From: Coccinella septempunctata
Taxonomy: Eukaryota; Arthropoda; Insecta; Coleoptera; Coccinellidae
DNA: 64,000 nt
Direction: 5' to 3'
Assembly (NCBI RefSeq): GCF_907165205.1
Contig: NC_058196.1
Span: 848,501-912,500, forward strand
Part shown: positions 9,940 to 21,618 of the stretch, one piece after another
How the letters are laid out: the number at the start of each line of letters is the position of its first letter
Position numbering within the stretch: the stretch's first letter is position 1
Notes under the pieces: generated by a model
What the model saw: only the letters and a program-made list of their open reading frames with translations
Database searches by the model: none
What the model was told of the DNA's origin: nothing
Made by a program: the position numbers and the translations under genes

Positions 9940-11390
9940 TTATGTAGATGGCATTATATTCAAAAACGTACCATAGTTCTCCCGGATGTGTTTTTTGGTT
10001 AGTTTACTGAACTTTCGTTCGTTATTATTCAATGATTTTATGGTATTAGGAAGTTTATCATAAAACTTAGGTGCAAAATATGTTACAGTCCGTTGCGTGT
10101 GTGACTTGATGTACAGATGGGTTCTTAAAAGATTAGATCTAGTGGTGTAGTACGTGGATTTTTTTGGTAATAGGTGTTGTATTTTGGGCAAATAATTGAT
10201 GCAGGCATGAACATATAGAGCCTTAATTGGAAGTACATCAGCCAATTCGAATAATCTGTCAGTTGAGAAGGTTCGGGGTTTGTTATGTATTATTTTAAGT
10301 ATAAATTTCTGAGTGGTCACTACGTTTTGTAAAGAGTTATTGAATCTTCCCCCCCAAATAATCAAACAGTATCTCAGAATGGATTCTGCTAGTGAGATAT
10401 ATACCATCTTTAATAGTTCTTTGTTAAGAGTATCTCTGAGTTGATATAGTCTGTATACTAATTTTCTCATTCTCTTATTGATGAAGTTGCAATGAAGATT
10501 CCATCTGAGATGTCTGTCTAAGATAATACCCAAATATTTAATACTGTCGACACTTTCTAAGGCCTCGCATGTACAGTCAGAATTCGTACAATCTTCACTG
10601 TGAATTTTCAAGGTCATATTTTGGGGTATGTCGACGGCGGATATTGAGAATATAATGTATTTTGTTTTTAGGATATTTATACTAAGAAGGTTGTAGTTGA
10701 ACCAACTATACAGATTTCTAATACCATGTTCAGCCTTCCTAAATACCTCCTGCCAAGTGGACCCTGAGAACGATAAAACCGTATAATCAGCGTAGGCAAT
10801 TATTTTAGCACTTTTTTGTATTGATCCAATATCAATGGGTATCCCTGTGGGATACCCATTGGGGTATTTCTCTCGTGACTATAAGTATTTTCGATTTTTA
10901 CTCTTTGTGTCCTGTTGGATAAGTAATTTTTGAAAAGAAGATTCACATTTCCCCTTATTCCCAGATACTCCATTTTTTCCAATAATTTGTCATGAGGAAC
11001 GGTATCGAAAGCCTTAGCTAAATCGATAAATACTGATAAGATCTTCTTATTTGCGTTAAAACACGTATTTATTTCATTTGTTAGATTAAATATGGCGTCT
11101 TCTGTGCTTAAATTTGATCTGAATCCATACTGATTATTGAAGATTACATTATTTTTTTCGAGAAAGTTCATAACGCGTTTTTCAAGCATTTTTCGAATAA
11201 TTTGGCAAAGTTATTGATGAGTGCAATGGGTCTATAGTTTTGTGAAGATTGTTTATCTCCTGACTTATGTATAGGTATGATATTAGATGTTTTCCAGTCT
11301 AGGGGAATTTCGTTTTTAACAAAAGTTAGATTAATTATATATTTGAGAGGTTCAACTAAATATGTATGTATCTTTTTTATGATAAACGAA
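9940..11390 (-). pseudogene. LINE reverse transcriptase domain, multiply broken
   Basis: Pieces of one RT: IPIHKSGDKQSSQNYRPIALIN (in frame about 11,200-11,390), then NNQYGFRSNLSTEDAI and FIDLAKAFDTVPH (motif A) in 10,800-11,189, then MGIPQG (motif B) followed by a deletion of about 50 bp, then AYADYTVLS for the motif C active site and SIKYLGIILDRHLRW in 9,940-10,617. Motif C should read ADD; here the second Asp is Tyr (about 10,785). Two further one-base frame changes (near 11,190 and 11,395) are present. It copied element RNA at the target site in the nucleus; this copy cannot. Confidence 0.87.
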
Positions 11391-13158
11391 TTAATTCAGA
11401 TGATCATTTTTTATGAGTTTGGCGTCAATTCCATCATCCCCAGGTGAGGAATCATTCTTCAGGGTAGCTATTAGTAGTATAAGTTCTTTTGAGCTCACTG
11501 GTGCCAGGAAAAGTGTTTTTGGATTAGTTATGTTAGTTGTGTATATTTTTTTTGTTTTCTTGACCTTTTCCTGCATTTTACCTCCTATAGTGGAAAAGAA
11601 ATCGTTGAATGAGTCAGCAATGACAGTTGGATGAGTCAATACTTCATTTTTTTCATTGATAATACTATTTATTTTGCTTTTAGATTTTGTGACATTGACC
11701 GCCTCATTAATTATTTTCCAAATTTTTTTAGAGTCTTTCTTTGCTGATTTAATTTTGTTAGAGTAATAATTATTTTTTGTTAGTTTTAGTAATTTATTGG
11801 GAAAGTTCCTGTAATCAATATATTGAAGTTTCTTTTCTTCTGAGTAATTTCTATTTAAATCTAATTTCATTTTATCCCTTTTACGAATATTATGTATTAA
11901 TCCAAGGGTTATCCACGGTTTAAGTTTCTTATTTTTGTTGTTTATACGTGTTTTCTGTTCACAATTGCCAATGTGACTCATCAAAATAAACTTAAATTCC
12001 CGATAACATTCCTCCACATCATCTTTCTCATATACTTTCAACCATCCCTCCTCCCTCAGTAATCCCAACAATTTCCTGTCATCGATTTTCTTAACTTCAT
12101 CCGTTTTAATACCACTACCAATTTTTTCATTTAAGTTGAGTTCTAATCCCACTGGAAAATGATCAGACATTGAAAATTTAAAAACAAAGGGACGAAGACT
12201 GATTTTTTTACTAATACTCTTCTGTGTTCTGATTATTAAATGATCGAGTAGAGTTTTTGTTGTTGCTGTGACTCTAGTAGGCTTGTTAATATAAGAAATA
12301 AACCCACATGATCCCATTTCATTTAAATAGAGGCTTGCCATTTTCTCGTTTCCCTCCAAAATATCAATGTTTAAGTCACCAATAACTACCTCTACATCAT
12401 TGTAATTAAGTTCACTTAAATATATTTCCATTTCTTCTATGAATACTTTCATTTTAGTTGCTGGAGGTCTGTAAATAGCCGTCAGTCCAAGAGAAAATTC
12501 ATTAATTTTAATTTCTATACGAATAGGAATTGTTTGACTCAGCTGTACATAAACAACACTTGGATTCAGATTGTTACGAATATAAACTATTGTTCCATCG
12601 TTTTTATTGAATAGTGAGTTGTTATAAAATGTATCATACCCAGGTATAGTGAATAGATTAATGTTAGTAGTTTCGATGTTAAACAGTGGCGGATTTACAT
12701 ATTTGCCGCCAGTAGGCTATTCAAATTTTGCCGCTCTTACCATAATTATTTAGTTCAAAATATTAATGACAATTTTTGTGTCAGTGAAAATGTAACTTTG
12801 AGATTTGTACACTGTAGTCCTAATAACTACTCATAATTATTGTGACCTAGGGAATCGATGTATCAGTTCCCGAGTTCCTAGATCATTTTTACAACGCAAA
12901 GATTAAGATGAGATTCCACAAGAAATACAACGTTTATTTCTGAATGAAATAAAATTTAGTCACAAACTTCTAATGAGGGGAAGTAATGGATATATTAATT
13001 GATATTAGTCACACAGTGATATACATTCTTCAAACGTAATCAAATCATTTTTAATTAGGCACACAGTTTAAAATAGAATAGATATATTCTATATCAAACG
13101 AAAAGAAGAAATTTATTATCATTAAATATGGCACACCATATATACATGGTAACATGGT

Positions 13159-13930
13159 CCATAGGAACAGTTGCAAAAAATTAAGGGGGTGATCCATCGT
13201 CAGAAATTAGGGTGGACCTTTAATGTAATTTTTTTTCCGAGCCCCCTGCTCAGTTACAGCCCTAAAAGCAGTTTTTAATATTTTTCTTGAGAATCGAGAA
13301 ACTGACAACAATGAAATCAAGCAGATATTTTATGCGGGGTAGAAATTTTCGGTGCTGTTTCTCTATTATTGAAAGTGCTAGAAAAAGCCATCCCTAAACA
13401 TTGTTTTGCAAGAAACTTCTTTCCATATCCATATTTCACAATAAAAGATTTTGAATAGCTCGACATATTCTTCACAAATAAGGTCTCTAGCAGTTTATTG
13501 GGAAAATTCACGGTTTTTCAGGAAAAAAAAAACCGTAAACAAAGTGCATATCGAATATTTCTGCGTTTGTGCACACAATCATTTTAATGAGTATTATGTG
13601 ACAAAAATCTCAAGATGATTTTTTGAGAATGGGTTATCCAAAATACATTTTTTATTATAAGATATGAACATCGAAAAAGTTTCTTGTGAAGCAAGAATAA
13701 GGGATGGATTTTACTACCCCTTTCTATTATAGACGAACAGAACCAAAATTTTTTTTAGTGCCCATATAAAATATCTGCTCGATTGAATACATGAAAGTTT
13801 ATTGATTTTCATAAAAAAATCAAAAGCTGCTTTTCGGGCGCCATCTTTAGGAGCCTGTAACTAAGCAGGGGCACAAAAAAGAAAAGACCTTCCCTACTTT
13901 TTGAATCCCCCCTGAATTTTTTGCAACTAT
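13159..13930. repeat. Foldback structure 1 inside hAT
   Basis: GTTGCAAAAAATTAAGGGGG at 13,169 is matched in inverse by ...CCCCCTGAATTTTTTGCAAC at about 13,930, and similarity of the arms continues for about 120 bp (CCCCTGCTCAGTTACAG against CTGTAACTAAGCAGGGG). The loop has no gene. This may be a separate MITE captured by the hAT element. Confidence 0.6.
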
Positions 13931-14054
13931 TCATATTATTATATGTATTATATGGTCACAATCTAACTGACGCTGACAATGAAATACGAACAGAGTGGGC
14001 AAAATTCGTTGTCTACTGAGGGAAACTCGAGAACTATGATAGCTGGAAAAAAAC

Positions 14055-14511
14055 GGATGACACATTCTCGAGCTCTTTTCAAGAGAATCAAAAAATGGTG
14101 AAAACCGTTTTTGAGTTATTAGCAATAAGTGAAATTTTGACGATTTCGAAAAGTTTTCATAACTTTTTTGTCAATTAAGTTACAGATCTGAAACTTGAAC
14201 CTTTTTTACGTAGAATCCACTGACAAGCACCAAATATTTTTTCATTTCGAAACATTAGGCGAACTTTTTTTTTTTAATGCAAACTTTCATTGAATTTGTT
14301 ATTTTTGAATTGGAAAAAAAATTCTGTCAGTAGAATCTACGTATAAAAGTGACTAAAAAGTTTCAGATCTGTAACTTCAAACACAAAAAAGTTATGAGAA
14401 CTTTTCGAAATCGTCAAAATTCCAATTTTTGTTTATAACTCAAAATCTAGAAACGATAGGCTGGTTCTGTTTTCAGATTTGGATTAGTTATGAAAAAAGA
14501 GCTAGCGAATG
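14055..14511. repeat. Foldback structure 2 inside hAT
   Basis: Arms of about 200 bp: TTTTGACGATTTCGAAAAGTT (about 14,134) and AACTTTTCGAAATCGTCAAAA (about 14,398) are complementary, as are GTTACAGATCTGAAAC (14,180) and GTTTCAGATCTGTAAC (about 14,360) and ACGTAGAATCCACTGACA/TGTCAGTAGAATCTACGT. Imperfect, so old. No coding content. Confidence 0.7.
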
Positions 14512-15338
14512 TTTCATCCGGTTTCTTCTAGCTGCTATATATGCTATATATACTATGGATCTTATAGCCATAGATACGAACTTCTGGACAAACATTTCTT
14601 GAATTGTGTTTTCGTAGGAACCGAAAAAACACATCCCAACTATTCAGATTCTGGTTTCATCGAAATTTTTCACCCTCACGAAGTTTCAGTATAAAGTCCA
14701 ATGCTGCCGAAATAAGAGGGAAACAGGAAAATAGTAATGATGCACTACTTGTTCAGTTTTTTTTATATTTGGGGAAAATTAGAAGCAGATAGATATTAAA
14801 ATATCTTTGAAATACTACTATTTCAGTTTTTATATTTAGTACAAACAAAATTGTCCCCAAATTTGCCGCCTCCTGAATTCTGCCGCCCTAGGCTGCAGCC
14901 TACTTAGCCTCTATGGTAAATCCGCCACTGATGTTAAAGGTTTCCGAGAGAACTATTATGTGTATTTTTTCTAAATTTATGCTGTCCAAGTGAACTAACA
15001 GTTCATTGAAATGTTTGTGAATACTTCTTATGTTGAAATGCATTATACCCAGCCGCGTATGACCCCCAACAAAACACTCCCCCGCCCCAAGCTCCCCGAC
15101 CACCGCTGTATCCGGGACCTCATCAAGCTCCACCGTCTCTAACACATTCATGAGACAGATACGAAAATTAGTGACTCTCACATGCCCTCCGATCAAGTAA
15201 AAAATTTGAAAAGATTCACTTCATAAAGTGCATAATATATACAAATACATACTACATACTATTTTATTTTTCAAACAAAAATTATGATTTCAATAATTCA
15301 GAGAAAGAATAATATGAGTGACTCAGTAAAAAAGAACT

Positions 15339-15596
15339 TCATCTTAATGAGGTTACGTTTTTTCTTTCTACGCCATTCTCACTTTTAATGTATATGTTTC
15401 CGTTGCTCGTGAATACTTGTTTTTTATCCTCGCATTTCCGTTGAAGCGAGCGATATAACTCAAGGCGATTTTTTGTTAAATCTTCAACTATTCCAATTTT
15501 GGTTCCACTCAAACGTCCACAATTTTTCATTATTGTTAGTTTTGTTTGATAACGTTCGAAGCGAACAATCACTGGACGCGGCTTTTCCTTTTTCAC
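15339..15596 (-). pseudogene. LINE ORF1 C-terminal fragment
   Basis: 85-residue frame with KPRPVIVRFERYQTKLTIM, KNCGRLSGTKIGIVEDLTKN and RLELYRSLQRK. This is the RRM-like segment near the end of ORF1 in insect Jockey/CR1-type LINEs, an RNA-binding chaperone of the element RNA. It marks where the LINE copy is 5'-truncated, about 30 bp before the junction with Gypsy RT. Confidence 0.65.
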
Positions 15597-15626
15597 ACCA
15601 ACTCTATAACACCTCGCAATGTCAGT

Positions 15627-16111
15627 TTTGTTAAGAATGCAAAGAATTTAGACTTTTTGATATCAGCTGAGATCTCTTCTATGGTAGAGAGTGGAAAATG
15701 TCGTCTTAATATGTTTCTATTCACATCTGATGGGTCAATGCAAATCCTTATCTTACCTTTTTGTCTGACGATTACCATCGGGCTGACAGCTGGAGTAGGC
15801 TCTGTTTCAGGTTTTATGACATCTAACTCAACCATTCTGTCGAGTTCTTGCTTCACTTCGTCTCTTATAGCATGTGGAATTTTTCTTGACGGTTTGATCT
15901 CCAGTTTTGGGTTATCGATCAGGTCAATATCATATTCATAGTCTTTATAACAGCCTAATCCCTCAAATATATCTTCTCCACAATTTTCTTTCACAGTCTT
16001 GACTCTGGCGATAAGTCCTAATTTCTCACAGGTATCAAGTCCTAAGATCGGTGTAACATTTTCTTGAACTACTTTGAATACGATGTTGGTTTTTTCATTT
16101 TCAGTTGACAT
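15627..16111 (-). pseudogene. Gypsy Pol: end of protease region and RT start
   Basis: Frame 15,593-16,111 carries the linker (ILGLDTCEKLGLI) and RT motifs 1-2 (SRKIPHAIRDEVKQELDRM, VIKPETEPTPAVSPMVIVRQKGKIRICIDPSDVNRNI, FPLSTIEEI) up to KSKFFAFL at the LINE junction. It connects to the Gag-protease frame through a one-base slip near 16,100. Its missing continuation lies at 9,666. Confidence 0.87.
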
Positions 16112-17075
16112 GGTAATTCTGCTTCTCCAAGAACTGCCATTTTATCATTTGTGTAACTTATTAAATTCCTTGTACGACTTGATTTCAGATTTGCCTTTGT
16201 TTTGTTTAACAAGTGCCTTGGTAACACATTGCATTCTGCTCCCGTATCTAATTTAACTGTGAACTTCACTTTACCCACTTGTATCTTTTCGGTCCAGTTC
16301 TTTTTTTCTCCAGCACTTATTGCAGAAATATACACTTCATCTTCAGAATTTGAGCTTTCTTCCAATATATTCACTCTATCTTTCTCTTTGGCTTCATTTT
16401 TCTTCTTCGTTCTGCACATTTTAGCGAAATGTCCATTTTTATTGCACTTTGTGCATGGTTTGTTGAAAGCTGGGCATTCTCTGCGTTTATGATTTGTACC
16501 ACATCTTGTACAGTCAAATTTTTTGTTTTGTTCCTTCTTGACTTTTGAATTTTTCACAGCAAGTACTTTATCTGTTTTGCTTTTACCTTCAAACTCGTCT
16601 AGTTGTTTTGAAGCTTGTTCGCTTGTTTTACAGATCGATATTGCTTTATTCAGATCTAATTTATCTTCTGTTAATAGTTTCTCTCTAACTTGATTAGATC
16701 TGATTCCGAATACAATTTTATCTTTTAGCATTTCATCCTGTAAATTGTCAAATTCACATTTACTTGCTTGTGTTTTGATCCTTGTCAGGAACTCGTTGAA
16801 TTGCTCGTCTTCGTTTTGTTCTATCTTGAAAAATATGTATCTTTCAAACGATATGTTTGTTTTTGGAGCAAAGTAATCTTTGAACCTATCTTTAATTATT
16901 TGTAGATTATTTTTTTCTGCATCATTCAAGTTGAAACTATTATAGATTTCGATGGCGTCTGGGCCTATCACAGCCATGAATGTTGCTGCTTGGACAATGG
17001 CTGGTTTTGTGTTCAATTGAATCGCAGTTGCATACCATTCAAATTGTTGCAACCATTTTTTCCAGCACGTTGGTC
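16069..17075 (-). pseudogene. Gypsy Gag-protease
   Basis: Capsid-like region (IEIYNSFNLNDAEKNN; DRFKDYFAPKTN; DKIVFGIRSNQVREKLL), a zinc-knuckle block (CTRCGTNHKRRECPAF followed by CTKCNKNGHFAKMC), an acidic linker (ILEESSNSEDEV) and an aspartic protease (FTVKLDTGAECNVLP). The N-terminus is cut at about 17,075 (KKWLQQFEWYATAIQL remains), where the neighbouring R4-like LINE begins on the other strand. Frame shift at the C-terminus. Confidence 0.88.
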
Positions 17076-17158
17076 AACGTGCGACAACGAGTCGCACCTC
17101 GGGAAAAGAGAATAAAACCAAAATAACATCTCTCCGAAAAAAGATAGGAATCATACAC

Positions 17159-17350
17159 GTGGCCCTAAACCAGCAAATGAGCAAAAAGACAAAGAAGAAG
17201 CTGATGAAATATGCCCAGAAGATAAAACTAAAAGAAAAAGATAAAGAATACAAACTCAAACTACAAAAACGCATGGAAAGACTAAAACAAAAAGTAGCGG
17301 CCTTTGGAAACCGTCTCAGGAGATATCACAAGAGAACATTAAGACATTAG
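17159..17350 (+). pseudogene. R4-like LINE, N-terminal basic coiled region
   Basis: Lys-rich helix (KKTKKKLMKYAQKIKLKEKDKEYKLK; only a short part is diagnostic) followed by FGNRLRRYHKRTLRH, then a stop. The following frame (NNQKKFFGTLDRRI) runs into the Copia insertion. This region sits just before the RT in RLE-type LINEs. Confidence 0.6.
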
Positions 17351-17409
17351 CAAAATAACATCTTTTTAAACAACCAAAAAAAGTTTTTCGGGACGCTGGA
17401 TAGACGAAT

Positions 17410-17515
17410 TGTTAAGAGATGATATCAAAATCTGTTGTTTTCTATGATATGTCTATGACCTGTCACTTCTATGAAATAAAAACAGTCGTTAACTATCACC
17501 ACGTGCATGATTACA
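17410..17515 (+). repeat. Copia-1 5' LTR
   Basis: 106 bp, TG...CA ends, contains ATGAAATAAAAAC as a polyadenylation-like signal. Unusually short for an LTR. Identical by eye to the 3' copy. Confidence 0.93.
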
Positions 17516-17526
17516 GGTTATGGGCC
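17516..17526 (+). other. Copia-1 primer-binding site
   Basis: GGTTATGGGCC, complementary to the anticodon-arm region (GGCCCATAACC) of initiator tRNA-Met. Drosophila copia is known to prime from an internally cleaved half of this tRNA instead of its 3' CCA end; the match suggests the same mechanism. Confidence 0.8.
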
Positions 17527-17594
17527 GCTTCCCTTAATTTGCCGAAAATATCGTTTAAAGTTGAGTTTTTTCGTATTTTTTTTTTCGCGAGAAA

Positions 17595-19460
17595 ATGGGT
17601 TCCAACTATATGACAAATATTCCGAAGCTGAAAGGACGCGAAAACTTCGATGATTGGGCGTTCGCTGTGGAAAATTTGTTGGTGCTAGAAGGTGCAGACA
17701 AATACCTGAAGCAGGAAGGAACTGAAGGCGCGGCAGCAGCAGCTGATGCTAAAGCACGAGCTAAATTAATTTTGACGATTGATTCATCATTATTTGTGCA
17801 CATAAAGGACACAAAGACCACGAACGAATTGTGGAAGAAACTACGTGCTTTGTTCGACGATTCAGGATTTTCGAGGAGGATTACTTTGCTTCGTCACCTC
17901 ATTTCTATACGATTGGAAAACTGTGAGAATATGACGAATTATGTGACACAAATAGTTGAGACTTCTCAACGTTTAAGCGGAACAGGATTCGCTATCAACG
18001 ACGAATGGGTTGGTTCATTGTTGCTGGCCGGATTACCAGAGCGATTTATGCCCATGATAATGGCTATCGAACATTCCTCACTTCATATTACTGCCGATTC
18101 CATCAAAACCAAATTATTGGATATGGAAACAGAAACGGAATGCAACGGAGCATTATTCTCATCGAGAAATTGGCATAAAAAGAAAATCGCTAAAGGTGGC
18201 GACACTGGCAAAAATGTCAACTTCAATGCGCCGTCGACGTCAACGTCAAGCCATGCATCAAACTCAGCTGTCAGAAGTATGAAAATAAAATGTTACAAAT
18301 GCAAAGACATTGGACATTATCGTAATCAGTGTCCAATTTTAAACGAGAAAGCTGATAAGAAGAAACAGAATCACGCTTTCAGTGCTGTATTTCTCAGTGG
18401 CAAATTCAACAAAGGTGATTTTTACATAGACTCAGGTGCAAGTCAACACATGTGTACGAATGAAAGTTGGATGAAAAATCCGTCATACTCTTCGAATTTT
18501 CCAGAAATCATCGTTGCCAATAACAAGAAAGTTCCCGTTCGATGTATAGGAGATGTAGACATCACAACAAATCACAATTATCACATAACTGTGAAGAATG
18601 TATTGTGTGTACCCAGTCTCACAACTAACCTATTGTCAGTCAGTGAATTGATAAAGAACGGAAACAGCGTCTTTTTCGAACCAAATAAGTGCCTTATTCG
18701 AAACAAATCAGGTGATTTGGTTGCAGACGCAGATCTGGTTAATGGTGTTTACAAATTGAATTTACAGACGAAGAGTTGTTTGTTAACCTCTACTATTGAT
18801 TGCGAAACATGGCATCGTCGACTTGGACATATAAACAGTAATGATATGAACAGGATGAAGATTCATGGATTAGTAGAAGGTATGGAATATCCAGATCCAT
18901 TTAGCACAAGCAAGTCCAGCTGTGAGATATGTTGCGAAGGTAAGCAAACGAGACTACCTTTTTCCCCTGAATCACGAGCCACTGAAATTTTAGAAATTAT
19001 CCATTCTGATATCTGTGGCCCGATGGAGAAACAGTCGATAGGTGGTGCACGCTATTTCGTCCTATTTATTGATGGTTATAGCAAAATGACCTTTATTTAC
19101 TTCATGAAGGCAAAGAGTGAAGTATTGAAATATTTTAAAGAATTCAAATCAATGGTGGAGAATTTTCAAAACAGGAAAATAAAAATCCTAAGAACCGACA
19201 ATGGTCGTGAATATTGTAGCAGTATTTTCGAAGAATACTTGAAGAATGCTGGTATTGTTCATCAAAGAACAAATCCTTATACGCCAGAACAAAATGGACT
19301 AAGTGAGAGGTCAAATAGAACTATTGTGGAGAGGGCAAGGTGCCTAATATTTGAAGCAAACCTAGACAAGAAATTCTGGGCAGAAGCTGCCAATACAGCT
19401 GTTTATCTTAAAAATAGGTCTGTAGCTTCAGGCATTGAAAAGACTCCATATGAAGTTTGA
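17595..19460 (+). pseudogene. Copia-1 Gag, protease and integrase
   Basis: 621 codons from MGSNYMTNIPKLKG. Gag (UBN2-like; WAFAVENLLVLEG, ELWKKLRALF), zinc knuckle CYKCKDIGHYRNQC (about residue 233), protease FYIDSGASQHMC (about 277), GAG-pre-integrase ETWHRRLGHINSNDM with CEICCEGK, integrase HSDICGP, RTDNGREYCS and PEQNGLSERSNRTI. The frame stops at TGA 19,458-19,460, where a Trp codon (PYEVW-TGKKPN) is expected: a TGG to TGA change. The start follows the Copia pattern of a short leader after the primer site. Confidence 0.92.
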
Positions 19461-21540
19461 ACAGGCAAAAAACCAAATTTACAACATATAAGAATATTTG
19501 GAAGTTCAGTTATGGTTCACATACCAAAAGAGAAAAGAACAAAATGGGATCGAAAATCAAAGAAACACATCTTGGTTGGATTCTGTGACAACATTAAAGG
19601 TTACAGGATTTATGATCCCGTAAAGAATCAAGTTACAACCAGTAGAGATGTTCTGATTTATGAAAACATAAGGAAAGAACAGACTGTTCATTTTCCTGTA
19701 GAATGCACAGATTCAGTGGGGGAGTTATTGGAGGAATCTGTGATTAAATTGGGACCTTTGAACCAATCAACCTCGAGTCAATCCGACGATGAAGAAGATG
19801 CTAGCATACCTTCAACAGTAGGACAGCCAATACTGAAAGAAGATGTCAGCATATCTTCAGAAGCTTCAACAGTAAGACAGCCAATACTGGAAGAAGAAGA
19901 CGGAGAGGTACAGGAGGAGATGGAGACAGTTCGATAAAACAGAGAAAAGCGGAATAGAACGAAACCTTCAAGATATGGTTTTGCAAACATTTGCACTGCA
20001 CCCATAGGAGAAGATGAATTGACATATGCGGAGGCTATCAGCGGTCCAGAGAAGGAGCAATGGTTGCAGGCGATAGCGGAGGAGCTGCAGTCATTCGAGG
20101 ACAATCAAGTATGGGAGATAGCTGATATTCCAGCTAATACAAATATAGTGCAGTGCAAGTGGGTGTTGAAAAAGAAATACGATTGTGATTATAAAGTGCG
20201 GTATCGTGCCAGACTCGTTGCAAAAGGTTTCACTCAAAAAGCTGGTATAGACTATGAGGAAACCTTTTCTCCGGTCATAAGACATTCAACTCTAAGACTA
20301 TTGTTAGCTTTAAGTGCACAATTTGACATGGACATTACTCATCTTGATGTCACTACAGCTTTTCTAAATGGCTATTTAAAAGAAAGCATTTTTATGCATT
20401 TGCCAGAAGGTTTCCCTATAAATGTTTCAGATAAAGTACTGAAATTAAAAAAGGCTGTATATGGCCTGAAACAATCTTCACTAGCTTGGTATCAAAGAGT
20501 AGAAGAAACTTTATGTAATTTAGTATTCAATAAGAGCAATTTGGAACCTTGTGTATTTTTTAAAAGTCATCGTAATAATACAAAAACTATTATAGGTGTT
20601 TATGTTGATGATTTTATTATTTTTTCAAATAACAAACAGGAGACCAATTTTCTGATAGAAGCTTTGAGTAAAAATTTCAAAATTAAAAATCTTGGTCAGG
20701 TCAAACAGTATTTAGGTATGAGAATCAATATAAACAAATATTCAAATGTAATTACAGTAGATCAGGAGCATTATATTGAACAATTATTACAAACGTTCAA
20801 TATGTCTGATTGTAATACAGCTGATACCCCTATAGAATGTAAACTTAATATAGAAAAGAGTGATGTTTGTCAAGATCACTTGCCTTATCAAAGGCTTATA
20901 GGTAGCCTAATATTTATCTGTTTTGACACGTCCAGATATTGCTTACTCAGTTAGCTATTTGAGTCAATTCAATAATTCATACTCTTATGTTCACTGAAAT
21001 TATGCTAAAAGGATTTTAAAATATTTGTCAAAAACAAGAAATTTTGGTTTAAGATATTTCAAAGAAGGTGCAGAACTAGTAGGATTTGTAGATGCAGATT
21101 GGGCTAGTGATGCCGTTGACCGAAGATCCTATACTGGATTTTGCTTCACAAAATCTGGATCTGCAGTTTCTTGGGAAAGTAAGAAGCAAAAAACAGTAGC
21201 TTTAAGTACTTGTGAAGCTGAATATATGGCTTTGTCAGAGGCATGTCGTGAAGCTATTTACTTACAAAATTTAGAATGTGAATTGACAGGATTTTTCACA
21301 AAAGTTGTATTGTATAACGATAATCAGAGCGCTTTAAAATTGGCCACTAATCATGTGTCTCATAAGCGCTTAAAACACATTGATGTCAGATATAATTTCA
21401 TTAGAGATGTAATTAATAATAACAAGATTCAAACGGAATACCTTCCAACTGATAGTATGCCTGCTGACTTACTAACTAAAGGGTTACCAGGTAGCAAACA
21501 TTACAAGTTTATGAAAACGCTAGGGATAGTTCAAAAGTAG
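19461..21540 (+). pseudogene. Copia-1 integrase C-terminus, RT and RNase H
   Basis: Continues as FGSSVMVHIPKEKRTKWDRKS (to a TAA at 19,935), RT (20,019-20,954: QCKWVLKKKYD, YRARLVAKGFTQKAGIDYEETFSPV, DVTTAFLNGYL, AVYGLKQSSLAWY, GVYVDDFIIFS, PYQRLIGSL), a one-base loss near 20,925, and RNase H (21,025-21,540: VGFVDADWASD, STCEAEYMAL, HIDVRYNFIRD, ADLLTKGL). The catalytic YVDD is intact. A second Trp-to-TGA stop lies at 20,995-20,997. Confidence 0.92.
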
Positions 21541-21618
21541 ATTTAAGTATGTATTTTTTTGTAGGGGTACATACATTAATGGGTATTATTATTGTTGTTT
21601 ATTTTGATATAGTGGGGG

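Larger units (their letters stand above)
12684..14930. mobile_element. Non-autonomous hAT element
   Basis: Starts CAGTGGCGGATTTAC and ends with its exact complement GTAAATCCGCCACTG, flanked by the 8-bp duplication ATGTTAAA (12,676-12,683 and 14,931-14,938). CAGTGGCGGA-type ends with an 8-bp TSD are diagnostic of hAT. At 2,247 bp it has no transposase frame; the interior holds two foldback structures. It would rely on a hAT transposase made elsewhere. It sits in frame-neutral position inside LINE endonuclease. Confidence 0.93.
11391..15196 (-). pseudogene. LINE APE-type endonuclease and linker, split by hAT
   Basis: N-terminal part (14,939-15,196): LGIMHFNIRSIHKHFNEL and IIVLSETFNI (catalytic Glu). 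C-terminal part (11,391-12,683): AIYRPP, VVIGDLNIDIL, TKTLLDHLII, SMSDHFPVGL: all the expected APE motifs. The hAT element at 12,684-14,930 lies exactly between FNI and ETTN; removing it with one TSD copy keeps the frame. After the nuclease, a basic linker (KDSKKIWKIINEAVN) leads to the RT. The endonuclease nicks chromosomal DNA to prime reverse transcription. Confidence 0.87.
9667..15626 (-). mobile_element. Jockey/CR1-like APE LINE inserted in Gypsy RT
   Basis: Minus-strand non-LTR element. Read right to left: end of an ORF1 (15,596-15,339), ORF2 with an APE endonuclease (15,196-11,900, interrupted by a hAT element), RT (11,390-9,940), a G+C-richer 3' UTR, and a 3' end made of GATTT repeats (9,674-9,695 on the plus strand as AAATC). 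It lands within the Gypsy RT between FFAFL and CTKGFW; only a TTA-sized overlap can be seen as target duplication. Tail of short tandem repeats rather than poly(A) is usual for CR1-like groups. Confidence 0.85.
6002..17075 (-). mobile_element. Ty3/Gypsy retrotransposon, interrupted
   Basis: One minus-strand Gypsy element read right to left: truncated Gag (from 17,075), zinc knuckles, protease, RT start (to about 15,627); then, after a 6-kb LINE insertion, RT/RNase H (9,666-8,284), integrase (7,360-6,722), C-terminal tail and the probable 3' LTR. The RT motif FFAFL at the right breakpoint continues as CTKGFWQIKL at the left one, showing the two halves were once contiguous. A second insert of about 0.9 kb sits between the zinc-binding N-domain and the core of integrase. 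The 5' LTR and Gag start are gone. No env-like frame is seen. Confidence 0.85.

Noticed and set aside
13317..14792. Small proteins inside the hAT element
   Set aside because: Frames of about 60 codons in foldback sequence with no transposase motifs.
19458..20997. TGA recoding (selenocysteine or altered code) in Copia-1
   Set aside because: Both TGAs replace conserved Trp codons alongside a TAA and a frameshift; ordinary decay explains them.
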